A stretch of 64,000 nt of DNA from DATAXP01 sp963708675 (GCA_963708675.1 CAVPTO010000003.1:2480001-2544000); one strand, 5' to 3'. Shown: positions 20,412 to 29,979, counted from the first letter of the stretch. Notes: generated from the sequence alone by a model not told the origin. A program made the numbers and translations.

Positions 20412-21554
20412 AGTGCAAGGCCTCGACTACCGAAAGCCTCGCTGCCCGTACCGCGGGATACACTCCGCCCAAGGCGCCAATGCAGATCGCAACACCGAAA
20501 CCAAGACACACGACGGGCCAAGAAAGCTCTGGCGCAGAAGGCCTCCCAGCAACCTCGTCTTGCTGAGCACACCGACAAGCAACACCCCGCCCGCAACGCC
20601 TGCAATCGCGCCCGACACGCTGAGCGTGAGCGATTCGAGAAGGATCATCTTCGCGACGCGGCTTGTACGCCAGCCGAGCGCTTTCAAGATGCCGATCTCT
20701 TGGACTCGCTCGAGCACCGACATCAGCATCGTGTTGAGCAGCCCCAACGAGCCAATCACCATCGCGATGATCGAAGTGCCCCACGCCATCGCGCGGGCGA
20801 GGCCGACTTCGGTGCTTCCTTCGGCGAACTGTCGCGCAGGCATCGCCGACAGACCGAGCAGATTTCCCTGCTCGTCGCGCAAGGATTCGATGTTCGCGCG
20901 GACGCGGTCGATGGCGGCTTTGTCGTGGACCGTATCGGAATCGACGGCCACCTGAAACTCGGTGACTTGTCCCGCGCGGTCCATGAGCTCTTGTAAATCA
21001 GGCAAGAGTGTAATGGCGGTCATGTTCTCATAGACGTTAAGGCCGGCGAAGATTCCGACGACCCGAAATTTGCTCTGTTCGATCTCCACCTCATCTCCCA
21101 CTTGCTTGCCGAGCGTTGCTGCCAGACTTTGACCTAGCATCACGCTCCGCCGGTCCCCGGCCGCTAGTGGGCGACCACTGGTAAGGACCAGCGTCTGCAA
21201 GGCGAAACCCTTGGCAGGCCAGCCATGAACGGAGATTCCGACCAGGCTCCCTTCGCCGAACGACACGACGTCGGTCTGACTTGGATTGACCGCGCGAACG
21301 TTCGCAATCTGTCCGATTCGCGTTCCAACACTTTCGTCGAGGCTGCTCGTTAGTTGCTGGGTCACCCCGGCACGAACCACAACGAGGTCGATCCCTCGCC
21401 CCTCGTAGACCTCGGCCGTCGAACGCTCAAGGCCACTTGAGAACCCGACCAGGGCAAGCGTCCCAGCCACAGCCAGCGCAACCCCGAGGCAGGTCAGCGA
21501 AGACCGCAACTTGCGACGCCACAGATTATTCACGACGACATCGATCAGCCGCAT
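20404..21554 (-). CDS. ABC transporter permease, MacB/FtsX type (one frameshift)
   Basis: About 383 residues after repair near 20525. The N-terminal helix is LGVALAVAGTLALVGFSSG, then a periplasmic domain with GDRRSVMLGQSLA, then FtsX helices with GLLNTMLMSVLERVQEIGILKALGW. The frame breaks after KTRLLGGLL and resumes as PELSWPVVCLGFGV and GGVYPAVRAARLSVVEALHYE, ending at 20404. It is the first gene of the three-gene exporter operon and is clearly paralogous to the permease downstream. The break is close to a CGCC tract and is probably an assembly indel. Confidence 0.83.
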
Positions 21555-21995
21555 CCATGCTTCCCGGTCATCAAGCGTTGTCGGTCAAAGAAAACTCCTC
21601 CGGCAGAGGAATGCAAAGCAACGTTCTGGAGCCTCATAACGGCTGATCGTACCGCAATCTGGCGGCGATCCACAATGGCGTCGGCAGCCGAGTCAGGAGC
21701 CTGCAAAGTCGATGAGAATCGCCATAACTCGAAGAACGATGGCACACACTTGCCTCTTCGCGGCCGCACTTGCCTGCATAACCGTCGACTTTGCGGTTCG
21801 CCTGGCAGCCGAGTTCGACGACTTCGTACCGCCAATTCAGCGGCACGCCCTTCGTAGCGTCACGAGTGAGATCGTTATAAACTCGCGAAGCATCTGCTCG
21901 TGATCGTGATTCGCGAGCCGTCGCAAAGCAGGCAAATGCTCGGCTATCTCGGTTTGCCCCCGTAGTCTGCCGGACAGTGCAACCTCACCACCGCC
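21555..21995. other. 441-bp intergenic region without a convincing gene
   Basis: It contains a 63-codon plus-strand frame from 21712 with a signal-like N-terminus and an overlapping minus-strand frame. Neither has a ribosome-binding site or recognisable product. It should hold the promoters of the divergent exporter operon and VIT gene, but none is clear enough to mark. Confidence 0.4.
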
Positions 21996-22706
21996 ATGCT
22001 CGGGGCTTCCATGCCGCAAACGTCGCACGTCGAGAAGCACTTTACCGCCTCGGAAAGCGTTCGCGACATCGTGATCGGAATGTCGGACGGATTGACCGTG
22101 CCGTTTGCTCTCGCGGCGGGACTTTCGGGAGCCGTTGCATCGAGCAACATCATCGTGACGGCGGGGTTGGCCGAAGTAGCAGCCGGCGCGATCGCGATGG
22201 GCCTGGGCGGTTACCTGGCCGCGCGAACGGATGCCGAGCATTTCGTCTCGGAGCGTGCGCGGGAGGAACGTGAAACCGAAGAGATGCCGGAGCAAGAAGC
22301 CGCCGAAGTCGCCGACGTTTTGCGATCCTACGGCCTCGAAGACGCCAAGGTGGCGACCGTGGTGGACTCGATTAGTGCCGACAAGAAACGGTGGGTCGAT
22401 TTCATGATGCGGTTCGAGCTTGGTCTCGAAGAACCCGATCCGAAGCGGGCCAGCCGCAGCGCCTTCACCATCGCTGTGTCGTACATCGCCGGTGGCTTGG
22501 TCCCGCTGGCGCCGTATTTCTTCTTCCGCTCGATTCACTCGGCCTTGATCGGCTCGATAATCGTGACGTTGCTCGCACTCTTGGTGTTCGGGTACATCAA
22601 GGGCCGATTCACGACGGCTCGACCGTTCCGAAGTGCATGGCAAACAGCCGTCGTGGGCGGCTTGGCCGCAACCGCCGCGTTCGTCATTGCCAAGGCGATT
22701 GGATAG
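21996..22706 (+). CDS. VIT1/CCC1-family iron/manganese transporter
   Basis: 236 residues (231 if the second ATG at 22011 is used). The first helix holds the family motif VRDIVIGMSDGLTVPFALAAGLSG. The second holds GLAEVAAGAIAMGLGGYLA, with conserved Glu and Met of the metal path. The cytoplasmic loop is Glu-rich (REERETEEMPEQEA), as in VIT1 where it binds metal, and three more helices follow (SYIAGGLVPLAPYFF, IIVTLLALLVFGYIKGRF, GGLAATAAFVIAKAIG). It should move Fe2+ or Mn2+ out of the cytoplasm. It is a monocistronic gene. Confidence 0.93.
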   Translation: MLGASMPQTSHVEKHFTASESVRDIVIGMSDGLTVPFALAAGLSGAVASSNIIVTAGLAEVAAGAIAMGLGGYLAARTDAEHFVSERAREERETEEMPEQEAAEVADVLRSYGLEDAKVATVVDSISADKKRWVDFMMRFELGLEEPDPKRASRSAFTIAVSYIAGGLVPLAPYFFFRSIHSALIGSIIVTLLALLVFGYIKGRFTTARPFRSAWQTAVVGGLAATAAFVIAKAIG

Positions 22707-22741
22707 CGACCGCATCTCGATGTACGCTAGAACTAGAACAA

Positions 22742-22792
22742 GGGAACATTCTACTTAGTCACTGATAAAGTGGCATGTCCTGGAATGTCCCC
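22742..22792. repeat. GGGRACATTC...GAATGTCCCC inverted repeat
   Basis: Arms at 22742-22751 and 22783-22792 can form a hairpin. A closely related short palindrome is at 25982-26001, and a single GGGGACATT arm is near 28690. This suggests a small interspersed repeat. Confidence 0.55.
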
Positions 22793-22898
22793 TTTTCCGC
22801 CCCAACCGAGTTGGCGACAAATAGATGAGGGTGAGGCAGCTCCCATCACGGATTGCTTGCTTCGCTAGGGCTGCGGCCCACTGCGATTGCACTCGGCG

Positions 22899-23780
22899 TC
22901 ATCGACCCTTCGCAGCTTTGTCTTCCAGAAAGTCCGCCCAGAGCCGGTCCAGGCTCTTGGACGTGTACTGCTTGAAGAGATCGTACTTGTACTCTGACTG
23001 GCGAAGCGCTTGATTGAGTTTGCGAACGATGGCGGCATCGTGCGTGCGTTCGATCCAGGCGAGGAACATCGCTGTGGTTCGATACCCGTCACGGTAATTC
23101 TGCTTGGCAGGGTCAATCGGTGACAGTTTCGCTTCCGGTTCATAGTGGAAAAACCGGATGTAATCTGCGATCCCCTCGACCAGCCAAACTGCGTCGTTCT
23201 TCGGGTATGACTGGACCACATGCGTGAGTTCGTGGACAACCATCCCGAAGTCGTTTGGATGCTTCTTGACCCAATCTGCCGAAATCGAAATCGTCGTCCC
23301 TGTCGTGTCGGCCACCCCCTTCTTGTCCTTCTTGAACACCAGCTTGACTTCTGTTGGCGGCGTGAAGCCGTCGCTTTGCAAAAGTTGAGAAATGCGGGGA
23401 TGCCACTGTTCAACAACTGCCTTGGCCTGTTCCGCCCAATGCGCAAGTTCTGGCACTTGAGAAACGTCAATGGTGACATTTACAGGATGGGGTTCGGCCT
23501 GAGCGGCTGCTAGGACTTGGACCGATGAACTGGCGACGAACGTCATCGCAGCCACCACCACCAAGCACCCGCCGCCCGGCTTCGGCACGCCGTCTCGAAT
23601 CAGCCGTCCAGCCTTGGACTCGTAGCCGACCTCCCGTTTGATCTTTCGCTTCTCATTTGCCCAAAAATGGAACCGCTTGAGAAGGGATGTGATGCCGAGG
23701 TCTTTTTTGATCCGCTTTTTGGCGGCGGTGACGCCGAGCAGGGTTTTTAAGGAGGGGCGACGGTAGCGGAAGAACTTCAT
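22899..23780 (-). CDS. BSP-type peptidase (basic secretory protein family) with N-terminal RRPSLK domain
   Basis: 293 residues. The C-terminal half has the zinc-peptidase motif HELTHVVQSY followed by WLVEGIADYIRFFHY and YRTTAMFLAWIE, the pattern of the BSP family (PF04450). The N-terminal 75 residues (RRPSLKTLLGVTAAKKRIKK, then NEKRKIKREVGYESKAGR) are basic and look like a separate module found as a short stand-alone protein in planctomycetes. A hydrophobic segment (GGGCLVVVAAMTFVASS) follows it and should act as membrane anchor or signal. It probably acts outside the cytoplasm on proteins. No ribosome-binding site is clear. Confidence 0.78.
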   Translation of the reverse strand: MKFFRYRRPSLKTLLGVTAAKKRIKKDLGITSLLKRFHFWANEKRKIKREVGYESKAGRLIRDGVPKPGGGCLVVVAAMTFVASSSVQVLAAAQAEPHPVNVTIDVSQVPELAHWAEQAKAVVEQWHPRISQLLQSDGFTPPTEVKLVFKKDKKGVADTTGTTISISADWVKKHPNDFGMVVHELTHVVQSYPKNDAVWLVEGIADYIRFFHYEPEAKLSPIDPAKQNYRDGYRTTAMFLAWIERTHDAAIVRKLNQALRQSEYKYDLFKQYTSKSLDRLWADFLEDKAAKGR

Positions 23781-23881
23781 GAGTACGAAGTGGATGCTAA
23801 GAGATAGGACAATAACTTGGAGGATTCAGGAATCTTCTTCAAGGGTAGTCGTCAGGCCAGTCAATGGGCTTGTCACCCCAA

Positions 23882-24798
23882 CTACCTAGCGGAGATAGAA
23901 AATACTCTGCTAAGTAACCGTTGTGAGCCAACCATGTCGCAAAGTCTTTTCCAGTAGTGTCGGGCTCGCAGGGATGAACCCAGCAGCCGCTTCAACATAC
24001 TGTTGACGGTCTCGACTTGCCAACGCTGAGAGTAACGCGTGATGTGCAGCCGGCTGGCCATCTGACGGCGCCAATAGCCGCTGGGACGCTTGGCCGTGGG
24101 TCGGCCGATCTTGGCGGGGATCAGGCTTCGCACACCGCGATCCTCGCGCCGAAGCGGTGCACGTGCTCAGCGTCGTAGCCGGCATCGAGCGCCACCGCCT
24201 TGATCGGCGTCGCATCCAACGCGCGGTCTAGAAGCTTCCGCGCATGAACAATGTCGGGGCCAGGCCCTCGCGTGGGAACGACGCTCAGAATCAAATGACT
24301 GGCCGTGTCGCACAACACGCCGGCCTTGGGGAACGTCGCGTAGGTCGTTTTCTGCCAGTATTTCGAGCAGTTCGCGCGACGCCGCACGTAGTAGTGGCTC
24401 ACATGATGCGACTCGAAGCCGGTGCCGTCGCCAGCCGCCAATGCTACGCGCGACGATAGCCGTCCCACCGTCTTGGCCAATTGAAGCGTCTGTTTCAGAA
24501 GTCGCTCGGCGTGCGACGACACGAGCAAGCGCTCGGCCGCCTTCTGAAAAGTGGTGAAGTGAGGCACGGGGTCCAGTTCGATCACCGCGCACAGCTCGCT
24601 GGCGTCTTTCAACAATGCCGCCAGCTTGCGGTAGTCGAGCCGCAAGAACTCCTTCAACACCAGGCAAGCAAACAACTGCGGCTGCGTGAACTTCTTGGGA
24701 CTACATTCATGCGAGTACGCCCGCAACGTCTTGCAGCCCACCAGAAAGGCCACATACAACACCGCTTTCGGACTCTTGCTCGTCGTGCTAATCACCAA
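23882..24798 (-). pseudogene. DDE transposase, IS4/IS5-like (one frame break)
   Basis: About 305 residues in two frames joined near 24125, where GTGTG seems to contain an extra dinucleotide. DDE residues are visible: Asp in ALAAGDGTGFESHH, Asp in VALDAGYDAEHVHR, Glu in RWQVETVNSMLKR. Terminal inverted repeats could not be established, although TAGAAAA occurs inward on both sides. It is possibly a decayed or error-interrupted insertion sequence. Confidence 0.75.
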
Positions 24799-25017
24799 GC
24801 ACTACGCAGCAAACGCAGCTAGCGGACCACGGTTTTCTACAGAGCAGTTCCTTCCCCCTTTTCCATCCCAAAAGAGGATGGTTGCCACCAATACCTACTG
24901 CGGTGGACAAAAACGGACGTGCTGAGCTATCGTCGGGCGCTGCTCGAACCCGGTTCAAGTGGCGTAGCGAATCGCAGCAAATCGTCGTCGCCAGCGACCG
25001 AGCCCAAGGGTCATTCG

Positions 25018-25959
25018 ATGGATCGCGCTTCTGTTCTCATTCTTTGTCTTTGCGGACTAACACGTTGTTGCATTGCCTATGAAGAAAGTGGCGCCGAGCC
25101 GACGAGTGCGACGGATTATTACAATCGTGCAATCGCGTGGGGCAATCACGGCGATTGGGATCGATCGATCGCTGACTTCGACGAGGCGATCCGTCTCAAG
25201 CCTGATTATGCCTGGGCCTACGACAACCGAGGCTACGCATGGGAGCGCAAAGGAGATTACCATCGCGCCATTGCCGACTACAGCGAGTCGCTGCGGGTAG
25301 ACCCAACCCAAGCCGCAGCTTACGTGCTCCGGGGCAAAGCGTGGCATCGTCTCGGAGATTATGATCAGGCAATCGCGGACTTTGACCAAGCGATCCAGCT
25401 GGATTCAGAAAATGCGACCGCGTACGGCCGTCGCGGATTGTGCTGGTTTTTCAAAGGCAACAAAACACTTGCGATGGATGATCTTAATCGAGCGCTTTCG
25501 CTCAACTCGAATGACGTCCTAAGTCACTGCCTTCGTGGGAACATTCATTCCGAAGACGGTTCGTTCGGTCAAGCGATTGACGACTTTAGCGATGCAATCC
25601 GACTGTTTCCGCACAATTCCGGGCCGTTTTGCGAACTCGCGTGGATTTTGGCGACGTGCCCAGAAAGCCGTTATCGTGATGGGGCAAAGGCAGTCGAATA
25701 TGCGAAGAAGGGCGGCGATCTCGATGAGTGGAAGGGACGACAGTGCTGGATCGTTCTTGCGGCAGCTCACGCCGAATCCGGCAATTTCGATGAAGCGATC
25801 GACAGCCAGCGACGTGCGATTGCCCTAGCAGATGACACAGAGAAAGAGCATGAGGCCGAGCGTCTTGGGCTGTACGAATCCCACTTGCCATACCGTGCTG
25901 AGCCAAAGAAACGCGAAGCGACGTCGGGCGGCCAACCTCCGGGTGGAGTTGACGAGTAA
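25018..25959 (+). CDS. Secreted TPR-repeat protein
   Basis: 313 residues from ATG 25018. A short signal (SVLILCLCGLTRCCIA) is followed by about six tetratricopeptide repeats in tandem, each with the A-x-x-x-R-G and D-x-A-I-x-D-F/Y pattern (such as DRSIADFDEAIRLKPDYAWA and DYDQAIADFDQAIQLD). Later repeats are of the ELAWILATCPESRYRDG type typical of planctomycete TPR proteins. It mediates protein contacts, probably in the periplasm. The C-terminus is disordered. It is monocistronic. Confidence 0.85.
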   Translation: MDRASVLILCLCGLTRCCIAYEESGAEPTSATDYYNRAIAWGNHGDWDRSIADFDEAIRLKPDYAWAYDNRGYAWERKGDYHRAIADYSESLRVDPTQAAAYVLRGKAWHRLGDYDQAIADFDQAIQLDSENATAYGRRGLCWFFKGNKTLAMDDLNRALSLNSNDVLSHCLRGNIHSEDGSFGQAIDDFSDAIRLFPHNSGPFCELAWILATCPESRYRDGAKAVEYAKKGGDLDEWKGRQCWIVLAAAHAESGNFDEAIDSQRRAIALADDTEKEHEAERLGLYESHLPYRAEPKKREATSGGQPPGGVDE

Positions 25960-25981
25960 ATCGCGACCCCGAAAGTAAAAA

Positions 25982-26001
25982 GGGGCATTCAGAATGTCCC
26001 C
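25982..26001. repeat. GGGGCATTC/GAATGTCCCC short palindrome
   Basis: A nine-to-ten base inverted repeat with a one-base loop lies after the TPR gene. It is like the repeat at 22742-22792. It may serve as a transcription end for the TPR gene. Confidence 0.5.
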
Positions 26002-26087
26002 TGGTTACTCCCATGAACCTTGCCGTCGTTCAGCGGGCGCCTGAACATTTTCGTTGCGCGATATCATCCCAGACCAGGAGGATCACG

Positions 26088-26486
26088 ATGAGGTCCGCAT
26101 CGACTGTGGCCGTCATGGCGGCGATGTTACTGGCATCGTCCCTCTTCTCACAGGAAAGGGCGGCTCCCGCAAGCAATGACTCCACCGCCGAATCCGTCAA
26201 GAAGCTGAAGGAGCTGCGAAAGGAGCGGATCGCCACCTTGGAGAAGAGGGTCGATCAACTCGCGACTCTATTCCAGCATACGCGAGCGCAGTACGAAGAC
26301 GTGTTGGAGGCGCAGCAGCTTCTGATCGAGGCGAAACTGGAGGCCGCGGAAACGGACGAGGAGCGCGTCGGGCTCCACGATCGCCTGGTCGCTGTGCTGA
26401 AGGCGCTTGAGACGAACGCCGAGGCGCAGGCGCAGGCGCGCAAGAACTCCAGCCGAATGTACTCAAAGCAAAGGCGAGGCGGCTAG
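26088..26486 (+). CDS. Secreted short coiled-coil protein
   Basis: 132 residues from ATG 26088. AGGAGG sits six bases upstream, which decides this start over the longer frame. A signal peptide (VAVMAAMLLASSLFSQ) is followed by a long helix with heptads (KLKELRKERIATLEKRVDQL, then AQLLIEAKLEAAETDEE). This is the general plan of short planctomycete envelope coiled-coil proteins that often accompany efflux or sigma factor genes. No partner is nearby and the function is unknown. Confidence 0.7.
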   Translation: MRSASTVAVMAAMLLASSLFSQERAAPASNDSTAESVKKLKELRKERIATLEKRVDQLATLFQHTRAQYEDVLEAQQLLIEAKLEAAETDEERVGLHDRLVAVLKALETNAEAQAQARKNSSRMYSKQRRGG

Positions 26487-26620
26487 GCGCCGAGATTCAT
26501 TTGGAGCGGGCGAAGATGAAGCTCGCAAAACCGGTCGAGTAGCTGAACCGGTAACAAGCCTATCGCAACGTCATCGCGCGGCTCGATTGCGTACTGCTTC
26601 GCGGCGGCGGACTAACAGCT

Positions 26621-26857
26621 CTAGCGGTGTGAGAATCGGGTCGTGAACGAAGGAACCGCTTCGCGATGCCGCTGAACGGTGTGTGAGGTGTAGCCTGCAT
26701 ACGAAAAGTCGCCGTGACCGAACGGGCCAGGCCCCCAACCACCCAAGTAGTTGACGACTCCCCCTCGCTGATGATGGGCGGCGTCGCAGCGTGAACCTTC
26801 AACCAGGGATGCGAGGCCGACGACGACAAAAACGGCCTGCAATGAACGTCGCAGCAT
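26621..26857 (-). CDS. Small secreted Gly/His-rich protein
   Basis: 78 residues. GAGGAA lies seven bases before the ATG, and the N-terminus is a signal peptide (LQAVFVVVGLASLVEG). The mature part is small, rich in Gly, His and aromatic residues (NYLGGWGPGPFGHGDFSYAG). Its family is not recognised. It is supported by its start site and signal only. Confidence 0.5.
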   Translation of the reverse strand: MLRRSLQAVFVVVGLASLVEGSRCDAAHHQRGGVVNYLGGWGPGPFGHGDFSYAGYTSHTVQRHREAVPSFTTRFSHR

Positions 26858-27011
26858 GTTTCAATTCCTCTACAAAGCCACCCCTTTGTTTCTCGTGCTT
26901 CAAGTGTCTTCGGCTGCCGCCTGCTAGCATGAGTAAACATTTTGCTAGCACCGGGCCTGCCGCTACAGTCGTTGCGATCGAAGCCTGTTGGCAGACCTTA
27001 GACGAGCACGG

Positions 27012-27316
27012 TCAGCGCGGCGGCCGAGTGGCTTCCAATGGTCGCCGCTCTCGAGGCGTGCCACTCGAGCGGCGAGCGCATCGCTTCAGATACTCGCCCA
27101 GCGCTGCGAGCACCGCGATCACGATGACACAACCAGGGTCGGCCCGAACGGCTCAATCTCGGCACGGTCGATCGATAGGAGGTGGCTCGCTCCTTGGAAT
27201 GTGACGAACGCTGCCAAGAACAAATTGATCTTCGACAGGCCGTCAATCAAAATGGTCAGTCGGCCTCGCGTGGCCTTCGGCTCTTCCCCCGCGGCTGAGT
27301 CCGGATGTTCTGTCAT
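27012..27316 (-). CDS. Two-helix membrane protein (one frameshift)
   Basis: About 102 residues when one base is restored near 27120. The first part ends as FGPTLVV and the other frame continues VIVIAVLAALGEYLKRC to a stop at 27012. Helices are LTILIDGLSKINLFLAAFV and the Val/Ile-rich segment. The ATG is 40 bp from the divergent gene starting at 27357. Function unknown. Confidence 0.5.
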
Positions 27317-27356
27317 GCGATCATTTTTAGCTGAACAGGCAGCTGAAGGGAGCCTT

Positions 27357-28553
27357 ATGTCTCAACGTCTGGCCTGGTTTCTTGTCGTGACGCTGACACT
27401 TGGCATCTCGGCCACGTGTCAAACGACGGCGGGTTCGAGCGAACTGTCGCCCAAGATACTCGTCGGTCGATGGAAATGCGATTTGCCCGATCGAAGCGGC
27501 TCGAAAAAGGCCGGCACCTTCGACCTTTCGATGCCCGACGTCCAGCCGATGTCTGCCGGAACGACGCAGCTTTATTTAAACGTCATATTCGCGGACGACT
27601 GCCCGATGCCGTTCTCGGCAGCGCGCGGACAAATCATGTTTGCCGCCAGCGGACCGGATTTCACTGCCGGCCCCAAAGATTCCGGAACGGCCATGATCAT
27701 TGCCAGTGGCGTCAACGCGCTGATGGGAACATACCGCCTCACCGGCGCCGATGCCTTTGTGCTGAAGCTGCAAAACGGTGCCGAGATCGACGCAAAGCGC
27801 GTTGACGGATCGAAGCCCCTGGCCAGTGCAACCAATTCCATCTTTCCAGCCGACGCCGCTTGGCCGATGAAGGGTGTTCCGGCCATGACCAAACGTGCGC
27901 TTGAGTATGTTCGTGCCCATTGGCAACCCGATGCTGCGCTCACGCAGGTCGAATTGTCGCCCGACGATTCTCCCGCTGCTGCCTTGACCTCCGCAGTTAC
28001 CGCGAAGCTCGACTTCTACTCCGCGTCGACCGGGTCGGTTCTTTTCATGACACTTGGCCCAGGTGCGTTCAACATGCTACCAGCCAAGGCCGGCGACGCT
28101 CGTTACGACGTCTTGCCCGATACGTTCGCCGACCTGCCCGACGTCATCGAGAACGCGCGCCGACAAAGTTTGGTTGCCGGCCAAATTGCCAAGGCCACGC
28201 TCCAGTTTCTCGTTCGGAGAAATTTGCCTGATGGGACCTCACGGACCGTGCCCAAGACAGGCCCGTATTGGACGCTGGTTTCCGACCTCGATCCCGACAT
28301 GGACACGTATCCTCAAGTGTGGGGCGGCGCCGTAACGATCTGCTGCTGTCCGCTGGCGGCGTTTGGCTCGTCCCGCCCGCTGTACAATGCTGGGATGCAG
28401 TTCTCGATACGAAGCCTTGCGATTTGCACGCTAAGCATCGCGGGGGCGATAGCGCTCGGGAAAAACTCAGAGCGCTACTCCGCGCACATGCACCCGATTT
28501 ATTCGTACCGGTATTTATTGCGCTGGTCGGTGGCATGTTCGGCGGCGCTGTAG
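27357..28553 (+). CDS. Secreted protein of unknown function
   Basis: ATG 27357 follows AAGGGA, and the N-terminus is a clear signal peptide (FLVVTLTLGISATCQTTA). The chain is about 330 residues of mixed beta and coil, starting with the block ILVGRWKCDLPDRSG, which resembles the opening of TIGR03067/lipocalin-like domains, and ending near PYWTLVSDLDPDMDTYPQ. After about 28330 the frame probably shifts, because the open frame runs on into the next small gene. The true end is therefore uncertain, about 28335. No catalytic motif is seen. Confidence 0.6.
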   Translation: MSQRLAWFLVVTLTLGISATCQTTAGSSELSPKILVGRWKCDLPDRSGSKKAGTFDLSMPDVQPMSAGTTQLYLNVIFADDCPMPFSAARGQIMFAASGPDFTAGPKDSGTAMIIASGVNALMGTYRLTGADAFVLKLQNGAEIDAKRVDGSKPLASATNSIFPADAAWPMKGVPAMTKRALEYVRAHWQPDAALTQVELSPDDSPAAALTSAVTAKLDFYSASTGSVLFMTLGPGAFNMLPAKAGDARYDVLPDTFADLPDVIENARRQSLVAGQIAKATLQFLVRRNLPDGTSRTVPKTGPYWTLVSDLDPDMDTYPQVWGGAVTICCCPLAAFGSSRPLYNAGMQFSIRSLAICTLSIAGAIALGKNSERYSAHMHPIYSYRYLLRWSVACSAAL

Positions 28554-28642
28554 GCGCGTTGCTTGGTTCGTGGTGGCGCGGGTTCTTGGCTGCAGCAATT
28601 GCTGCGATCGCGACAATCGTGACGCTCATTGCTTCAACGTAA
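28395..28642 (+). CDS. Small membrane protein (one frameshift)
   Basis: It opens with MQFSIRSLAICTLSIAGAIAL, the short N-terminal anchor common in planctomycete proteins. Then, after a frame break near 28455 in a G/A run, it continues as HAPDLFVPVFIALVGG and GAVGALLGSWWRGFLAAAIAAI to a stop at 28642. That makes about 82 residues with three hydrophobic segments. Function unknown. Confidence 0.45.
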
Positions 28643-28726
28643 ATCCGCCCATCCCACGCGCCGGGTGACCAGTACCAGGACGATTCAAAGGGGACATTGA
28701 TTGCCCGCAAATGGGATTAGGCGGTT

Positions 28727-28831
28727 TCAAATCTCAAATGCGACACTTCGGCGAGCGGAGTGTTTGCGGAGGACTTCACGGGGAGTTAGATAACCGAGTC
28801 GTTTACGCGGACGATCATTCAGGGACGATTC
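28727..28831 (-). pseudogene. Remnant of IS30-type transposase C-terminus
   Basis: The last 34 codons read LNDRPRKRLGYLTPREVL and end a few residues later, matching the C-terminal end of IS30-family integrase-core transposases. No upstream catalytic core is present in the same frame. It joins directly to an unrelated sialidase fragment. Confidence 0.65.
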
Positions 28832-28849
28832 AATGGCCGCCACCGAACG

Positions 28850-28945
28850 GTGGCCGAGTGTCCAGACGCAGTAGATCGTCTTGCCGTCGGACAGAAGCAG
28901 CGTCGTGGAATTCCTTAATAGACGGTGTCGGTTCCGGCAGCGACG
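28850..28945 (-). pseudogene. Sialidase-like gene fragment
   Basis: In pieces of two frames it reads VAAGTDTVY and TTLLLSDGKTIYCVWTLGH, separated by a TAA. This resembles the N-terminal region of planctomycete exo-alpha-sialidase-like proteins (usually TTLLLxDGKTxxCVWTLGHGG). It is truncated on both sides, with an IS30 remnant at its 3' side. Confidence 0.5.
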
Positions 28946-28953
28946 CAATCGCG

Positions 28954-29979
28954 CTACGGCTTCGACGCCACGGTCGAAACGGCGCCGGAAAGCACCTTCA
29001 GGCGCTCCTCGATTCCGTGAATGGCCTCGCGAGCGTCGTCGAGTTGCCGTTCGCTGATCTTGGCGCCGGGTTTCAACTTACCGAGGCCGGCGGAGAAGTC
29101 CTCCCAGTGAAAGGCCGCGCGATGAGCCTCGCTGGCGTGCATCGCCTCTGCCGCCTCGGTGGCTTCCTTGGCGAGTTGCCGCGCGAGCACACCGTGGTTG
29201 GCGAGTTGCAACTTGCAAAGCTGATCGGAAAGGTCGCTCCCTTCGCGATCGCCACAAAGATAGAGGCCGACATGAGCGCTTTGCACACCTGCGATCACGA
29301 CATGGTTCGAGATCAGCGACTTTTTGTGATGGCGTGCCGCACACACGAACGAGCACCAATCACCGCGCCACGATTTGGGCACGACCGCTAGAAAGGTGAA
29401 CTCCTTGGCGCCTTCGAGCGATGCAGCGTTCGACGGCCGCAACTTGAAGAACACACCGTGACCGCGATTCGTCGTGCCACTTGCCAACACCAGCGCCTTG
29501 GGAGCGACACGCTGATAGTGATTCTGCGCCGACTTTTTGGACGATTGACCCAGCGTCGCGCCGATCGAGAGGACCGAGTACGACACCTTCGCCTCTTCGC
29601 TCGCCGAGTTGGTGGTCTCAGTGGCGTCGGTGACTTCGATGCGATCGTCGGTATAGGCGCTTTCGAGCGTGGTGTTCGGCAAGTAGTCGAGAATCTTCAG
29701 GCGATGGTCGGGACTGGTGATGATGTAGTCGAAGTCCGCGATGTCTGCTTCCTTGCCTTCGACCAGCGCTGCCGAGATGCGGAACTTTGCTTCGATGACC
29801 TTGAGGTTCGGATGCTTGGCCGCGCACTTGTCCGGCGTTACGTCGCAGCACTCGATGCGATCGGGAATGTCGAATTGCACGACGACCTTTTCGGCCGCGC
29901 ACAGGTCGTTCGTCGGCGCCAACGCGGCCCCGAGCACAATCATCCAAAAGCAATAGCAACGAATCGCAGTGCCGATCAT
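28954..29979 (-). CDS. Secreted Cys-containing protein of unknown function
   Basis: 341 residues from ATG 29979, chosen because AGGAGA lies about seven bases upstream and a signal peptide follows (WMIVLGAALAPTNDLCA). Two cysteine-rich spots (RIECCDVTPDKC and WCSFVC) suggest disulphides. The C-terminal third is helical with Ala/Glu-rich stretches (LAKEATEAAEAMHASEAH). The family is not recognised. An IS66-type element is inserted only 41 bp upstream of the start, so its native promoter may be displaced. Confidence 0.6.
   Translation of the reverse strand: MIGTAIRCYCFWMIVLGAALAPTNDLCAAEKVVVQFDIPDRIECCDVTPDKCAAKHPNLKVIEAKFRISAALVEGKEADIADFDYIITSPDHRLKILDYLPNTTLESAYTDDRIEVTDATETTNSASEEAKVSYSVLSIGATLGQSSKKSAQNHYQRVAPKALVLASGTTNRGHGVFFKLRPSNAASLEGAKEFTFLAVVPKSWRGDWCSFVCAARHHKKSLISNHVVIAGVQSAHVGLYLCGDREGSDLSDQLCKLQLANHGVLARQLAKEATEAAEAMHASEAHRAAFHWEDFSAGLGKLKPGAKISERQLDDAREAIHGIEERLKVLSGAVSTVASKP

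Noticed and set aside
21712..21903. Small plus-strand frame with signal-like N-terminus
   Set aside because: No ribosome-binding site, a minus-strand frame overlaps it, and no family resemblance; kept as unresolved intergenic DNA.
23820..24860. Terminal inverted repeats for the IS4/IS5-like transposase
   Set aside because: Only a short TAGAAAA match was found on both sides, too little to set element ends.
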